Assembly: GCA_002726915.1 (NCBI GenBank)
Contig: PBSY01000048.1
Location: 1-64,000, forward strand
Direction: 5' to 3'
Source of the DNA: Verrucomicrobiales bacterium
Lineage (GTDB): Bacteria; Verrucomicrobiota; Verrucomicrobiia; Verrucomicrobiales; DEV007
DNA length: 64,000 nucleotides
Shown here: one piece after another, positions 16,584 to 25,430 of the stretch
How positions within the stretch are numbered: position 1 is the stretch's first letter
How the letters are laid out: every line of letters begins with the position of its first letter
Notes under the pieces: model-generated
Databases searched by the model: none
What the model was told of the DNA's origin: nothing
What the model saw: only the letters and a program-made list of their open reading frames with translations
Translations under genes and position numbers: made by a program

Positions 16584-17723
16584 ATGTCTGGTGCGGCCAT
16601 TGACCCCTTTTACGCGGTAGCAGAACGTTACATCGATACCGATGCCGACCTTTCTGGTTTCATAGAGACAGTCGTTGGATCCGGCAGCCTGTCAGCGTGC
16701 TCCATCGATACGGAGGCTGATAGCATGCATTCCTATGAAACAAAGCTGTGTCTTATCCAATTTGCCGTGTCTGACAGACTCGCTATTATCGATCCTCTCG
16801 CACTCACAGATGAAGGTTTGGCTATGTTCCCGAAGTTTATCGATCAGTTCGAGACTGTTTGGATGCACGGTGCAGATTATGATATTTCGCTGTTTCGAAT
16901 GACGTTTGGTTGGGCGCCGGATGAGATTCTAGACACCCAGATTGGTGCAAGATTTCTGGGAGCTGAGCGGTTTGGTTTGGCTCATTTGCTGGAAGAAGAG
17001 TATGACGTCCACGTCTCCAAGCAGTCTCAGAAAGCTGACTGGAGCCGGCGGCCACTAAGCGACAAAATGTTGGCGTATGCTTTCAACGATGTGCGCTATT
17101 TGATCGACCTCGGGCAGAAGATTGAATCCCGCCTTGAGAAATTAAATCGTAAAGCTTGGTTTCTTGAGGCCTGCAATCATGCTCGCCAGAGTGCATTTGG
17201 TAGAGATGACAAGCCAGCGCGAGATCAGTGGAGAATCTCGGGTTGGGGAAAGCTTTCTTCAAAAGGGCTAAATTACCTGAAGCATTTATGGTTGTGGCGG
17301 GATGAGGAGTGTCGCCGTCTTGACCGACCAGCGTTCAAGTTTCTTAGTAACCAGGAACTAATTCGTATGGCAAGTAATCTTGAGGCTGGTCGCAAACCAG
17401 ATCCACCTCACTATCTCCGTTCGAACTATGCTCGGCGACTGGGTGAAGCGATTGCAAAGTCCAGAGAGGTTCCTACTGAGGAATTCCCAAGTAAGCGAGT
17501 GAGGGGCAATGGCCCTAGACTTGATATTGATGAAAGTCACCTCGGTAGGATTCGAGCCAAGCGTGATTCTGTTGCTGCTGAACTTAAGTTAGAACCAACC
17601 ATTATTGCCACCCGAGGTAGTATGGAAATGTTAGCAGCTAAGAACCTTGACGAGAACGATAGAGAAAACATTCTCCTAGACTGGCAAAAAGAAGTTCTCG
17701 GTGATATCGCGAATCGAAAATAA
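16584..17723 (+). CDS. rnd: ribonuclease D-like 3'-5' exonuclease
   Basis: A 379-residue DEDD-family exonuclease related to RNase D, which trims the 3' ends of tRNA and other stable RNAs. Motif I is SIDTEAD (the D and E metal ligands), motif II is MHGADYDISLF, motif III is YAFNDVRYLIDL (the DEDDy tyrosine and aspartate). An HRDC-like helical region follows from about residue 200 (AWFLEACNHAR onwards). The ATG at 16584 has GGAGG at 16571-16575, eight bases upstream; an in-frame upstream start would run into the rho gene. Third gene after coaE and rho in the same direction. Confidence 0.92.
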   Translation: MSGAAIDPFYAVAERYIDTDADLSGFIETVVGSGSLSACSIDTEADSMHSYETKLCLIQFAVSDRLAIIDPLALTDEGLAMFPKFIDQFETVWMHGADYDISLFRMTFGWAPDEILDTQIGARFLGAERFGLAHLLEEEYDVHVSKQSQKADWSRRPLSDKMLAYAFNDVRYLIDLGQKIESRLEKLNRKAWFLEACNHARQSAFGRDDKPARDQWRISGWGKLSSKGLNYLKHLWLWRDEECRRLDRPAFKFLSNQELIRMASNLEAGRKPDPPHYLRSNYARRLGEAIAKSREVPTEEFPSKRVRGNGPRLDIDESHLGRIRAKRDSVAAELKLEPTIIATRGSMEMLAAKNLDENDRENILLDWQKEVLGDIANRK

Positions 17724-17792
17724 CCTCTGAAAATCGATTGTCAGGGATGGTAGAACCGAAGCGTTTTAAATGAAGGGAGCTTGCAGAGTATC

Positions 17793-19166
17793 TCACTTGC
17801 TAAGCATTTTATCCTTTTCTAGCTTAAGGCCCATTTTTCGGTAAAGGGTGGCAATACTTACTCCCAGCATACTGGCAGCTTTCTCTCGGGAACCGTCGTT
17901 GTATTTTAAAGTCTCGCGGATGAAGAGTTTCTCCTGTTTTCGGACATAGTCTTGGAGGCCAGAACCAATCGGAAGGTGGTGAGTCGTCTTCTCATCCTCA
18001 TCAGTTATCTCGACTTTCTGAGTGACCTTCGGTGGGAGATCGATTGGTCTGATTCGGCCGGATTCGGCAAATGCGCAGGCACGTTCGATGGCATTTTGTA
18101 GTTCGCCTACATTTCCCGGCCAATTGTAGCTTTCGAGGAGGCGCTTAGCGTATTTATCAATTTCGGGCACCTTACTTCCCGAACGTTCTGCCGCTTGTTT
18201 CAGGAAATGTTCACAGAGAGGCTCAATGTCTTCTACTCTTGCCCGGAGCGGCGGCACTTCGATTGGGATAATAGAAATCTTGTAGTAGAGATCTTCACGA
18301 AAGGTGCCAGTATCGATTAATTCCTGCATTGGTTTGGCGGAGGAAGCCAAAAAGCGAACGTCCATATGGCGGGGGAGGTCGCCCATGATACGGCGAGTGC
18401 TGATTTCTTCGAGATAGCTTTCGAGCTTTGATTGGAGGCGCAAAGGAAGCACATGTATTTCTTCGAGAAAGATCGTCCCACCTGCGGCACGAGAGAAAAT
18501 GGTTTCTCCCCGGCTCGCAAGAGAACCAAAGAGCTCGATTTCGAGCAAGTCCTCAGGAAGGGCTGAACATTGGAGCACTTTGAATGGTGCATCCTTGCGG
18601 GAACTGGCATTGTGAATGCTCCGAGCAACCATCTGCTTGCCTGATCCAAACTCTCCTTCAAGAAGAACCGGAGCGTCGTTTTCTGCTATCTTATCGATGA
18701 TTTGAAGGATTTCCTTTACCTTGGAACTCTCTCCGATCATCCCTCCAGTATTGATCTTGATAGCAGTTGATTGGAATTGTTCAAACGCTGTTGTGCCGCC
18801 TGACACCGGTCGCTGGAGACTGAGTTCCACAGTTCGTTGCAGATCAGCAAGCTCGAAAGGCTTCGTGAGGTAGTCAAAGGCTCCGAGCCTCATCGCTTCG
18901 ACTGCGGTTTCCACTGAGCCGTTCCCGGTAACCATGATGACCTGCGTGGAAGGATGGTTTTCTTCGCTGTAGCTAATGATGTCCAGTCCGTTCATGTCCC
19001 CAATTAAGAGGTCAACGATCATGAGCTCAGGTTGAATTGATTCGAGAGCTTTAATGCCGTCTTTTCCTGTCTGAACAGCTGTTACGTCATGACCCTGCTG
19101 ACGGCAGGATTTTGACATCAGATTGAGGATGGCGGCTTCGTCGTCAATAATGAGTACTTTTGCCAT
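17793..19166 (-). CDS. NtrC-like response regulator with degenerate sigma-54 AAA+ domain
   Basis: A 457-residue three-domain response regulator. Receiver: D9/D10 pair in IIDDE, acceptor D52, K102 in TKP. AAA+ domain about 145-375: Walker A GEFGSGKQ (171-178), Walker B TIFLEEI (231-237), FREDLYYKI (289-297). Fis-type HTH at the C-terminus, GSREKAASMLGVSIATLYRK (426-445). The L1 loop motif GAFTGA that contacts sigma-54 is absent: ELFGSLASRGETIFSRAAGG is found instead. The sensor II arginine is also replaced (WPGNVGEL instead of WPGNVREL). It may therefore act without sigma-54. No sensor kinase gene is adjacent. It is convergent with rnd. Confidence 0.92.
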   Translation of the reverse strand: MAKVLIIDDEAAILNLMSKSCRQQGHDVTAVQTGKDGIKALESIQPELMIVDLLIGDMNGLDIISYSEENHPSTQVIMVTGNGSVETAVEAMRLGAFDYLTKPFELADLQRTVELSLQRPVSGGTTAFEQFQSTAIKINTGGMIGESSKVKEILQIIDKIAENDAPVLLEGEFGSGKQMVARSIHNASSRKDAPFKVLQCSALPEDLLEIELFGSLASRGETIFSRAAGGTIFLEEIHVLPLRLQSKLESYLEEISTRRIMGDLPRHMDVRFLASSAKPMQELIDTGTFREDLYYKISIIPIEVPPLRARVEDIEPLCEHFLKQAAERSGSKVPEIDKYAKRLLESYNWPGNVGELQNAIERACAFAESGRIRPIDLPPKVTQKVEITDEDEKTTHHLPIGSGLQDYVRKQEKLFIRETLKYNDGSREKAASMLGVSIATLYRKMGLKLEKDKMLSK

Positions 19167-19363
19167 GGGAATCGGTGTTGAGTGGATACGAATTTTTGGA
19201 TGAGATGTTTAAGTATGTTAAATACTACGGATTTATTAACTAAATCAATAGAAAAATCTCATTTTTGACAATCTCAATTCTCAGATAGCCTAAAAACCTC
19301 CTCGAAAGCCGCTAAATATTGCTCTGGGGATACACTGAATTGCTCGTGAAGACCCTTCGTAGT

Positions 19364-19392
19364 TTGAGGAAGATCGTAAGTTGAGCTAGAAT
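19364..19392 (+). promoter_or_regulatory. probable sigma-70 promoter for ECF sigma gene
   Basis: TTGAGG at 19364-19369, a 17-base spacer, and TAGAAT at 19387-19392. The predicted start of transcription, around 19399, gives a leader of about 55 bases before the ATG at 19455. The 288-base divergent region between the NtrC-like gene and the sigma gene is AT-rich and contains nothing else recognised. Confidence 0.42.
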
Positions 19393-19454
19393 GCGTAAAC
19401 ACTTACTAAGAATCCAGTGGGCAAATCGTTTTAGAGTCTGGAGTCGAATTGATC

Positions 19455-19991
19455 ATGCCCGCCGCTTCCCGTTACACCATGGAGGTTTCTCCTAGAGAAA
19501 TAGTCGAATCTGCCCAAGCAGAGTTCGAAGGCCCGTTGACCGGCTACGCAGCCGGTCTTCTTGGGGGTGATTGGGAACGCGCCAAAGACGTCGTTCAAGA
19601 CACTTTCATTAAGTTGCATCGGCAGGACGCTGAATTGATTGGCGGTCGCGTAAAAAGCTGGCTCTACACAGTTTGTCGGAATCGGGCTATCGACGTCCTT
19701 CGAAAAGAGAACCCAATGATAACTTCGGCTGGAGATGCTTTTGAAAATCTTGACGATTCCGAGCCAAACCCCGCAGACGTGATGGAGCGCAAAGAGCGCT
19801 TCGAAGAAGTCCTACGTGTTCTTGAGCGACTTCCCGAAAACCAGCGTGAGGTGATCCGACTCAAATTCCAGGGTGACCTCAGCTACAAGGAAATCGCCGA
19901 TGTAACCGGATTGAGCGTCAGTAATGTGGGTTTCCTGATTCACACCGGGATAAAGCGTCTGAGAAACCTAATGGGAGTTGAGGTAGCCTGA
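19455..19991 (+). CDS. ECF-type RNA polymerase sigma factor
   Basis: A 178-residue group 4 sigma factor. Region 2: DVVQDTFIKLHRQD to VKSWLYTVCRNRAIDVLRKE. Region 4: LPENQREVIRLKF and the helix-turn-helix LSYKEIADVTGLSVSNVGFL. An ATG at 19455 is preceded by a TTG two codons earlier; another ATG at 19479 is possible. The gene for a probable anti-sigma partner starts 34 bases downstream in the same direction, and both are closed by the terminator at 21201. The linker (SEPNPADVMERKERFEEVL) is of the kind common in verrucomicrobial and planctomycetal ECF factors. Confidence 0.94.
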   Translation: MPAASRYTMEVSPREIVESAQAEFEGPLTGYAAGLLGGDWERAKDVVQDTFIKLHRQDAELIGGRVKSWLYTVCRNRAIDVLRKENPMITSAGDAFENLDDSEPNPADVMERKERFEEVLRVLERLPENQREVIRLKFQGDLSYKEIADVTGLSVSNVGFLIHTGIKRLRNLMGVEVA

Positions 19992-20025
19992 TTAAAAACC
20001 TTACGTTCAGTACATTGCCAAAATC

Positions 20026-21156
20026 ATGAGTCTTGAACCCATTGACCCCGACGATCCTCAATTGACCGCCTATGCACTGGGAGAGTTTTCAGCTGCTAAA
20101 GCTGCATCTTTTGAAGCTCGTTTGGCCATCTCCCCTTTAGCAAAGCTTGAGCTTGCAGCGACTAGGGATCTTTCGAGTATGCTTACCACAGGTTTTAAGC
20201 GCGACTGGGAATTGAATCGATGTGAAGAAGTCAGAGCCGATCTAGAGGACCCGAAATACACCGCATTCGTCCTGAATGAGCTGACGGATGATGAAAGGGT
20301 AGAGGTGCAAGTTGAGTTGGCGGCTTCTCTTGCAGCCCAGAAGGAATTGAATTCAATGGCGGAAGTCATGTCCATGCTGTCCACGGGGCTGAAAAATGAG
20401 TGGGAGTCCACCCTTGCCGAACCGAAGTTGGATCCTCCCATTGTCCCGTTATCCACTGATGCCAATATCGTCGAACTTGATTTCCAGCAAAAACGCAGGG
20501 CACGGATAGGGGCAGCGGCTGCTGTCGCGGCCCTTTTGGGAGTTGCTTTCACTATGATGCAGCCCGGCGCAAAGACCGTTGAGGTGACAGACTGGGGGAG
20601 TGGGCTTTCGGCTTCTTCTGATGAGTTTAGTGTCGATGTTTCGGATGAAGGAATTAACGGCGTCACTTCTGCTCCTGGTGTTTATGTCCCTCAGCTTTTT
20701 CTAGCCGAGGAGGTTGAAGACATTTCGGATCTGAATTTTGCTGTTGGTAGCGGTCCGGCAGTAGTCGACGCCAGCTATCTCGAATCGAGAGATATTGTGG
20801 TAGCCCCTGAACCGGTCGGTGCAATGTATGTCAAACCCGCAGGTTTTTCCCCAGCATCACAGCGAATTGATTCATACCTGCCTCAGAATGCCTCTGCCAT
20901 TGAGCCAGAGGGTGAATTGATTTCGATGCGACGCAGTCGTGGGTTGATCGTAGAAAGTTTTATTCCTCGTGCCCGTGAGGAAAGCATGATGGATCGACAG
21001 ATTCGACTTGCTGCTGAGTTACAAGGAGTTCAGATCGAGTTGGAGCAAATGTTGACTCGACTTGCTCCTCGTTCTGTTGAGCGACGTCAATTTCAGCTTA
21101 TCATTGAACGCAACAGCCGTGCCTTGGGGGAACTCAAAGCACAGATTGTGGAGTAA
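20026..21156 (+). CDS. probable membrane anti-sigma factor with tandem N-terminal repeats
   Basis: A 376-residue protein. The cytoplasmic part holds two tandem units of about 54 residues, at 9-62 (DPQLTAYALGEFSAA...TTGFKRDWE) and 75-128 (DPKYTAFVLNELTDD...STGLKNEWES). Such LTAYALGEL units precede VWA domains or act as anti-sigma-like modules in Planctomycetes and Verrucomicrobia. One membrane span lies at about 159-178, then about 190 extracytoplasmic residues ending in a helical segment (QGVQIELEQMLTRL). No zinc-binding HxxxCxxC motif is present. Position immediately after an ECF sigma gene and the membrane topology suggest an anti-sigma factor; the sequence alone does not prove it. Confidence 0.7.
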   Translation: MSLEPIDPDDPQLTAYALGEFSAAKAASFEARLAISPLAKLELAATRDLSSMLTTGFKRDWELNRCEEVRADLEDPKYTAFVLNELTDDERVEVQVELAASLAAQKELNSMAEVMSMLSTGLKNEWESTLAEPKLDPPIVPLSTDANIVELDFQQKRRARIGAAAAVAALLGVAFTMMQPGAKTVEVTDWGSGLSASSDEFSVDVSDEGINGVTSAPGVYVPQLFLAEEVEDISDLNFAVGSGPAVVDASYLESRDIVVAPEPVGAMYVKPAGFSPASQRIDSYLPQNASAIEPEGELISMRRSRGLIVESFIPRAREESMMDRQIRLAAELQGVQIELEQMLTRLAPRSVERRQFQLIIERNSRALGELKAQIVE

Positions 21157-21200
21157 AATTTCCCGCTGGACTGGTTCTGGTTGTGGACGTAAACCCTGTT

Positions 21201-21236
21201 GGGCCGGAAGGAGAGATCTTTCCGGCCCTTCTTTTT
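21201..21236 (+). terminator. rho-independent terminator after sigma/anti-sigma operon
   Basis: A perfect 9-base-pair stem GGGCCGGAA / TTCCGGCCC with a 10-base loop (21201-21228), followed by TTCTTTTT. It lies 45 bases after the stop of the anti-sigma-like gene. Confidence 0.88.
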
Positions 21237-21385
21237 GTGGGTATTTTTGTTCGAATGAGTTGAATTTTTGGGGGAGGTAGTGAAGGTGGACTCCTCGACA
21301 CCGCACGTCTCAATTGAAAGAACATTCAACCGAAGCCAGCCCCCGACACGACGGTGGTCCTCGAGATCCGCGCGGTGTATTGGGA

Positions 21386-23926
21386 ATGATTCCGCTCAAA
21401 GATCTCCCGTTCTGCGGTGAGATCTTTTCCCATGAGAGTCTCAAACGCGGCGAGTGCTACGTTAAATCAGGTGCGGTTAGGTTGGTGACAGCAAATCTAC
21501 AGGGGCGTTTCTCCGGCGTGTTTGGCCAAGTTCATGATGAGGAGGGCGGATCGCTGGTAGAAGTAAGCCTAGTTGTTCAGCTGAGCGATAGCGGAGAGTG
21601 GAAAGTTGACGGGCGAAGTGATCGTAATGGAGGCAGGAATGATGAATTCGTGGCAGCGCTCCTCATGGCTGCGATGATTGAAAAAGGTGGTGCTTCTCAC
21701 GAGTCGTTTGGTCTTGGTGAAATAACGGCGAGGTTGCACCTGCTATCCGCGGATGTCAGGGCTGGCATACTGCACTGGGATGATTCTGAGGCGAGAGATG
21801 TGTTGGAGCGGATGCGATTAGTTCAGGTTGAGGGGCTTGGACCAGAGGTGGAAACCCTCCTGCGGGGTATGGGGCTTAAGCGGCTGATTGAGATATATCC
21901 GTGGGATGAAATCGAAGCGGATTATCGACAGTGTTATGGATACTCAGAGGTTAGACGAGGAATGCAGGAGGTGTTTTGGGCCGAGTTCTTAGCGAATAGA
22001 AAGACGGAACTTGAGGGGCTTGGTTGTGTCGTTTCGGTGGAGGAGGATTTCGGGCTACAAGTGGTCGAGCCAACGGATTTTTATGGTGAACTTCAGGTGG
22101 AAGATCAAGAAGTTGATTGGTTTGGTTTTGAATATGGCATTCGGATCAGAGGGGAAAGAGTGAACCTGCTTCCCTGCCTTGTCCGCTACCTCGAGAGCCG
22201 CCCTTCTGGCTTCTCTCTCTCTTCATTGGCGAAATTACCTGCCTCAAATAAAATTCCGATCCAAGTGGGGGATTCGGGGAAATTTATTGCTATGCCGTCG
22301 AAAAAGCTTAGCGCGGTTTTAAGTCTTCTCACTGAACTGTTTGACCACCACCCTGTATCCGACAACGGGACAATAAGACTACACAAAGTCAGGGCGGCAC
22401 AGCTCACCTGCTTCAAGGGAGATGAGTTGGTCGTCAACTCAGCACCGAGTATCTTGCTTGCGCATGCAAAAGAACTTAAAGCGATGAGGCCCAAGAGTGA
22501 TCCAAAAGCACCGAAAGAGTTTCTTGCTACCTTGAGACCGTATCAACAAGACGGGTTTGAGTGGCTTCAGTTCCTGCGTGAACAGGGGCTTGGAGGTATT
22601 CTTGCGGATGACATGGGTTTAGGGAAGACAATCCAGACACTCTGCCATCTGCATTACGAGAAAGAGAGCGGGAGAGCAAATTTACCCAGTCTCATCGTTG
22701 CGCCGAAGAGCGTTGTCCCGAATTGGGAGAAGGAAGCGAAGAGATTTGCGCCATCATTAAAGGTGCTGGCGCTGCAGGGAGTAAGCCGGAAAAAGTATTA
22801 TGACGTTTTGGCCTATACGGATCTCGTTGTTACATCTTACCCGGTCCTGCTTAGGGATGCGGAAGAATTATTAAGCCAGCCATTTCATTATGTTGTTTTA
22901 GACGAAGCTCATACAATCAAGAATACAACCTCTCAGGTCACCAAGGTTGCTTATCGGATTGATGCAAGGCACCGCCTTTGTCTTTCCGGAACTCCAATAG
23001 AGAATAACCTCGGTGAGTTGTGGTCCTTGTTTCACTTCTTGATGCCCCGTTACCTTGGAAGTGAAGACAGTTTTAATCGGTGCTTTCGAGCACCTATCGA
23101 GAAAAATCGGGATGAGGGGCTTCGCAAACGGCTCACTGAGAGAGTGGCTCCTCTGATGCTACGCCGAACCAAGAGTCTAGTTGCCACCGACCTTCCTCCA
23201 AAGACAGAGATTGTGCGCACGGTGGAGTTGTTTCCAGAGCAGGTGGAATTATATGAGGCGGTGAGAGCAGCGGTTAGTCGGGAAGTTCATGAGGAAATTG
23301 AACGGTTTGGTGTGGAGAAAACTAAGCTGCTGGTCCTTGATGCTTTGATGAAACTCCGTCAGGTCTGCAATCACCCGAGGCTTCTGAAGCTTCCTACTGC
23401 CCAGCGCGCAAGGAGTTCTGCCAAGATGGACCTTCTTATGGAATGGCTCCCTTCAATGGTAGAGGACGGGCGTAGGATATTGATATTTTCTCAGTTTACG
23501 GGAATGCTCGATTTGATCGAAGAGGCGCTGCGAAAAGAGGAGATTCGCTTTTTGACACTCACGGGACAGTCGAAAGATCGGGGTAAGCTATGTGATGACT
23601 TTCAGTCCGGGAAGGCACCAGTCTTTCTCATAAGCTTGAGAGCGGGTGGCACAGGACTTAACTTGACTTTAGCTGACACGGTAATCCACTTCGACCCTTG
23701 GTGGAACCCGGCATTGGAGGCTCAGGCAACTGATCGGGCCTATCGGATCGGTCAGAAAAATCCCGTTTTCGTTTACAAGCTGATTACTGCAGGAACGATT
23801 GAAGAGAAGATTTTGCTATTGCAGCAAAAAAAGCGAGCCCTGTTTGAAGGCATCCTAGAGGGAACGCCCCAAAAGTTATCATTTTCCGAAGATGAACTCG
23901 ACGACCTATTTTCCCCTGTGAAATAA
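21386..23926 (+). CDS. SNF2/HepA-family DEAD/H helicase
   Basis: A Swi2/Snf2 ATPase of about 846 residues. N-terminal region of about 400 residues without a clear domain, then the ATPase core: LADDMGLGKT (Walker A), VVLDEAHTIKN (DEAH box), LSGTPIENNLGELW (motif III), LIFSQFTG, RAGGTGLNLT and ATDRAYRIGQ (motifs IV-VI). Bacterial members act on DNA or remodel RNA polymerase-DNA complexes. I use the ATG at 21386; a TTG at 21314 would add 24 residues and neither start has a good ribosome-binding site. The stop codon (23924-23926) directly abuts the stop codon of the convergent NlpC/P60 gene with no base between. Confidence 0.94.
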   Translation: MIPLKDLPFCGEIFSHESLKRGECYVKSGAVRLVTANLQGRFSGVFGQVHDEEGGSLVEVSLVVQLSDSGEWKVDGRSDRNGGRNDEFVAALLMAAMIEKGGASHESFGLGEITARLHLLSADVRAGILHWDDSEARDVLERMRLVQVEGLGPEVETLLRGMGLKRLIEIYPWDEIEADYRQCYGYSEVRRGMQEVFWAEFLANRKTELEGLGCVVSVEEDFGLQVVEPTDFYGELQVEDQEVDWFGFEYGIRIRGERVNLLPCLVRYLESRPSGFSLSSLAKLPASNKIPIQVGDSGKFIAMPSKKLSAVLSLLTELFDHHPVSDNGTIRLHKVRAAQLTCFKGDELVVNSAPSILLAHAKELKAMRPKSDPKAPKEFLATLRPYQQDGFEWLQFLREQGLGGILADDMGLGKTIQTLCHLHYEKESGRANLPSLIVAPKSVVPNWEKEAKRFAPSLKVLALQGVSRKKYYDVLAYTDLVVTSYPVLLRDAEELLSQPFHYVVLDEAHTIKNTTSQVTKVAYRIDARHRLCLSGTPIENNLGELWSLFHFLMPRYLGSEDSFNRCFRAPIEKNRDEGLRKRLTERVAPLMLRRTKSLVATDLPPKTEIVRTVELFPEQVELYEAVRAAVSREVHEEIERFGVEKTKLLVLDALMKLRQVCNHPRLLKLPTAQRARSSAKMDLLMEWLPSMVEDGRRILIFSQFTGMLDLIEEALRKEEIRFLTLTGQSKDRGKLCDDFQSGKAPVFLISLRAGGTGLNLTLADTVIHFDPWWNPALEAQATDRAYRIGQKNPVFVYKLITAGTIEEKILLLQQKKRALFEGILEGTPQKLSFSEDELDDLFSPVK

Positions 23927-24772
23927 CTAATATTTCAGACCGGGAATTTTTCCGTGAGCCACGAGCTGTCCGCGATTTGGATCTAGTTCAAATATGTCGA
24001 CTCCATTTCCAAGAAGTCCCTGCGTGCTTTTTCCACGTGCGCCGAAGACATAGTGTTTATTTTCGTTAGGGTTGTAGCCCATGTAGATCATCACATGAGA
24101 AACTCGATGACCGGATTTCCAGGTGCCGCCCCAGAAGATTAAATCACCAGGGGAAAGTTTCTTAAGCATCTTGGAAGTCGAATTCCTCCCATAGACGTCA
24201 TCGAGGGTCCTCTTCTTTTTCAGCCAATCGTATTGCTGGTAAGAGGTTCTCGGGACATCGTCTATTCCGATGTTTAAAAGCAGGCGTTGAACTGCCCCTG
24301 AGCAGTCAAGACCTCCGGCATCAGGATCGTCTGAACCGAATTGGTATGTAAGACCCATCTCAGCAAATCGGTGGGCCTCCTCACGAAGTCGTGCAAGAGT
24401 GCGGGGAGCCCCTTTGCCTTCTTTTTCTTTTGGCGTTTTACCTAGATTAGAAGTTGAACCAATGGCAGCCGTGGGCTTTGGAGTGGTGGGAGGCGCGTTA
24501 AAGATTTGTGATGCTGTAGGGGTTGTAAGCGCCGGATTGCTGATTCCCGTAAAGGATGACTCTTCTTGAGCAGCGGGTGGTGCCGGGATTTTGACAGTGA
24601 AGACGCGTGAATGCTGTGTGACGCTCTCCGGAACACTCCGCTTGATCGGAACGACCGGACGGAACGATCGCTCTTCAGGGGTTTGAGGAGCGCCCTCCAC
24701 CTCCAAAAAATTCAGGCAGAGAGCCAGAATGGAGAGGGGGGCAGCGAAACCGGTCGATTTCATTGCATGCAT
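23927..24772 (-). CDS. NlpC/P60 family cell-wall peptidase
   Basis: A 281-residue exported peptidase. An N-terminal hydrophobic segment (MKSTGFAAPLSILALCLNF, with the start either at 24772 or at the second Met at 24763) acts as a signal peptide. A Pro/Thr/Ala-rich linker runs to about residue 120. The NlpC/P60 domain follows: catalytic Cys157 in GLDCSGAVQRLL, His226 in HRVSHVMIYMG, and a third polar residue near His240. Such enzymes cut peptide stems of peptidoglycan. It is monocistronic and convergent with the SNF2 gene. Confidence 0.91.
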   Translation of the reverse strand: MHAMKSTGFAAPLSILALCLNFLEVEGAPQTPEERSFRPVVPIKRSVPESVTQHSRVFTVKIPAPPAAQEESSFTGISNPALTTPTASQIFNAPPTTPKPTAAIGSTSNLGKTPKEKEGKGAPRTLARLREEAHRFAEMGLTYQFGSDDPDAGGLDCSGAVQRLLLNIGIDDVPRTSYQQYDWLKKKRTLDDVYGRNSTSKMLKKLSPGDLIFWGGTWKSGHRVSHVMIYMGYNPNENKHYVFGARGKSTQGLLGNGVDIFELDPNRGQLVAHGKIPGLKY

Positions 24773-24923
24773 TCGTTAAGATTAATATAAATTTAAGAAA
24801 TGCTAATAAAAAAATCAAAAAACCACTATTTTCTGAGCCGTGCCCGGCTGACTGATGAATGATCAGGGGTGTGAGGTAAAAGATGCCCAAGTGGTTTTTA
24901 GTAACCGCAGGCCATCCTGACGT

Positions 24924-25316
24924 CTATTCGAAGCGAAAGCAGGCCACGCTTTTCGACGTTCGAAGGAAAAGGTCCTGACCTACAATAGCGGGTGAAGCGC
25001 GCCTATCCTCGCCTTTCCTAGCGGCTCATAGGAGAGTAGTGTTGCTTTGATCAATGATGTCAGATTACTGCCAAGTAGACTTGGCGATCGGCGATCGTGA
25101 TGCTTCTGTGGCCGTCATAACGGTCACTGGGAATCTCAATGGACTCCCAAAGCTTGGTTGGTTGGTTCTCTTCTGTGAGTAGATCGGGGAGTTTTACAGA
25201 ATCTTTAGCAATACCGTTTCTTTCGGGGCCCCGCCATTTGGGCCAATCCCCTAAAAGCGAGGCGGGGAAATGCTTAGGAGAAATACTCTGAGGGGGCTGG
25301 CTTTCATTGGAAAGTG
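24924..25316 (-). pseudogene. decayed PQQ-like beta-propeller gene (both ends, middle deleted)
   Basis: In the 658-base gap between two genes, two reading frames on the minus strand match the ends of a PQQ-like propeller protein. The first (open down to a TGA at 25060-25062) reads PASLLGDWPKWRGPERNGIA, the hallmark start of this family (compare EDWPNWLGPDRNGVSRE in the intact gene at 56481), then KLWESIEIPSDRYDGHRSIT. The second, in another frame (25025 to a TAG at 24924), reads RRASPAIVGQDLFLRTSKSV and ends CFRFE, as the C-termini of these proteins do. The central propeller of roughly 1 kb is missing, and no ATG starts the first frame. This is best explained by an internal deletion and frameshift. 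Confidence 0.75.
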
Positions 25317-25430
25317 AACGGACGTAGAAAGAACTTAGCCATGGGTGCGCCAGGAATCTCTGGCGTTATGATGTCTCCGGCGGAGCTACCTGTGCTATGC
25401 TACTTAGCGACCGTAAGCAGGATCAATATC

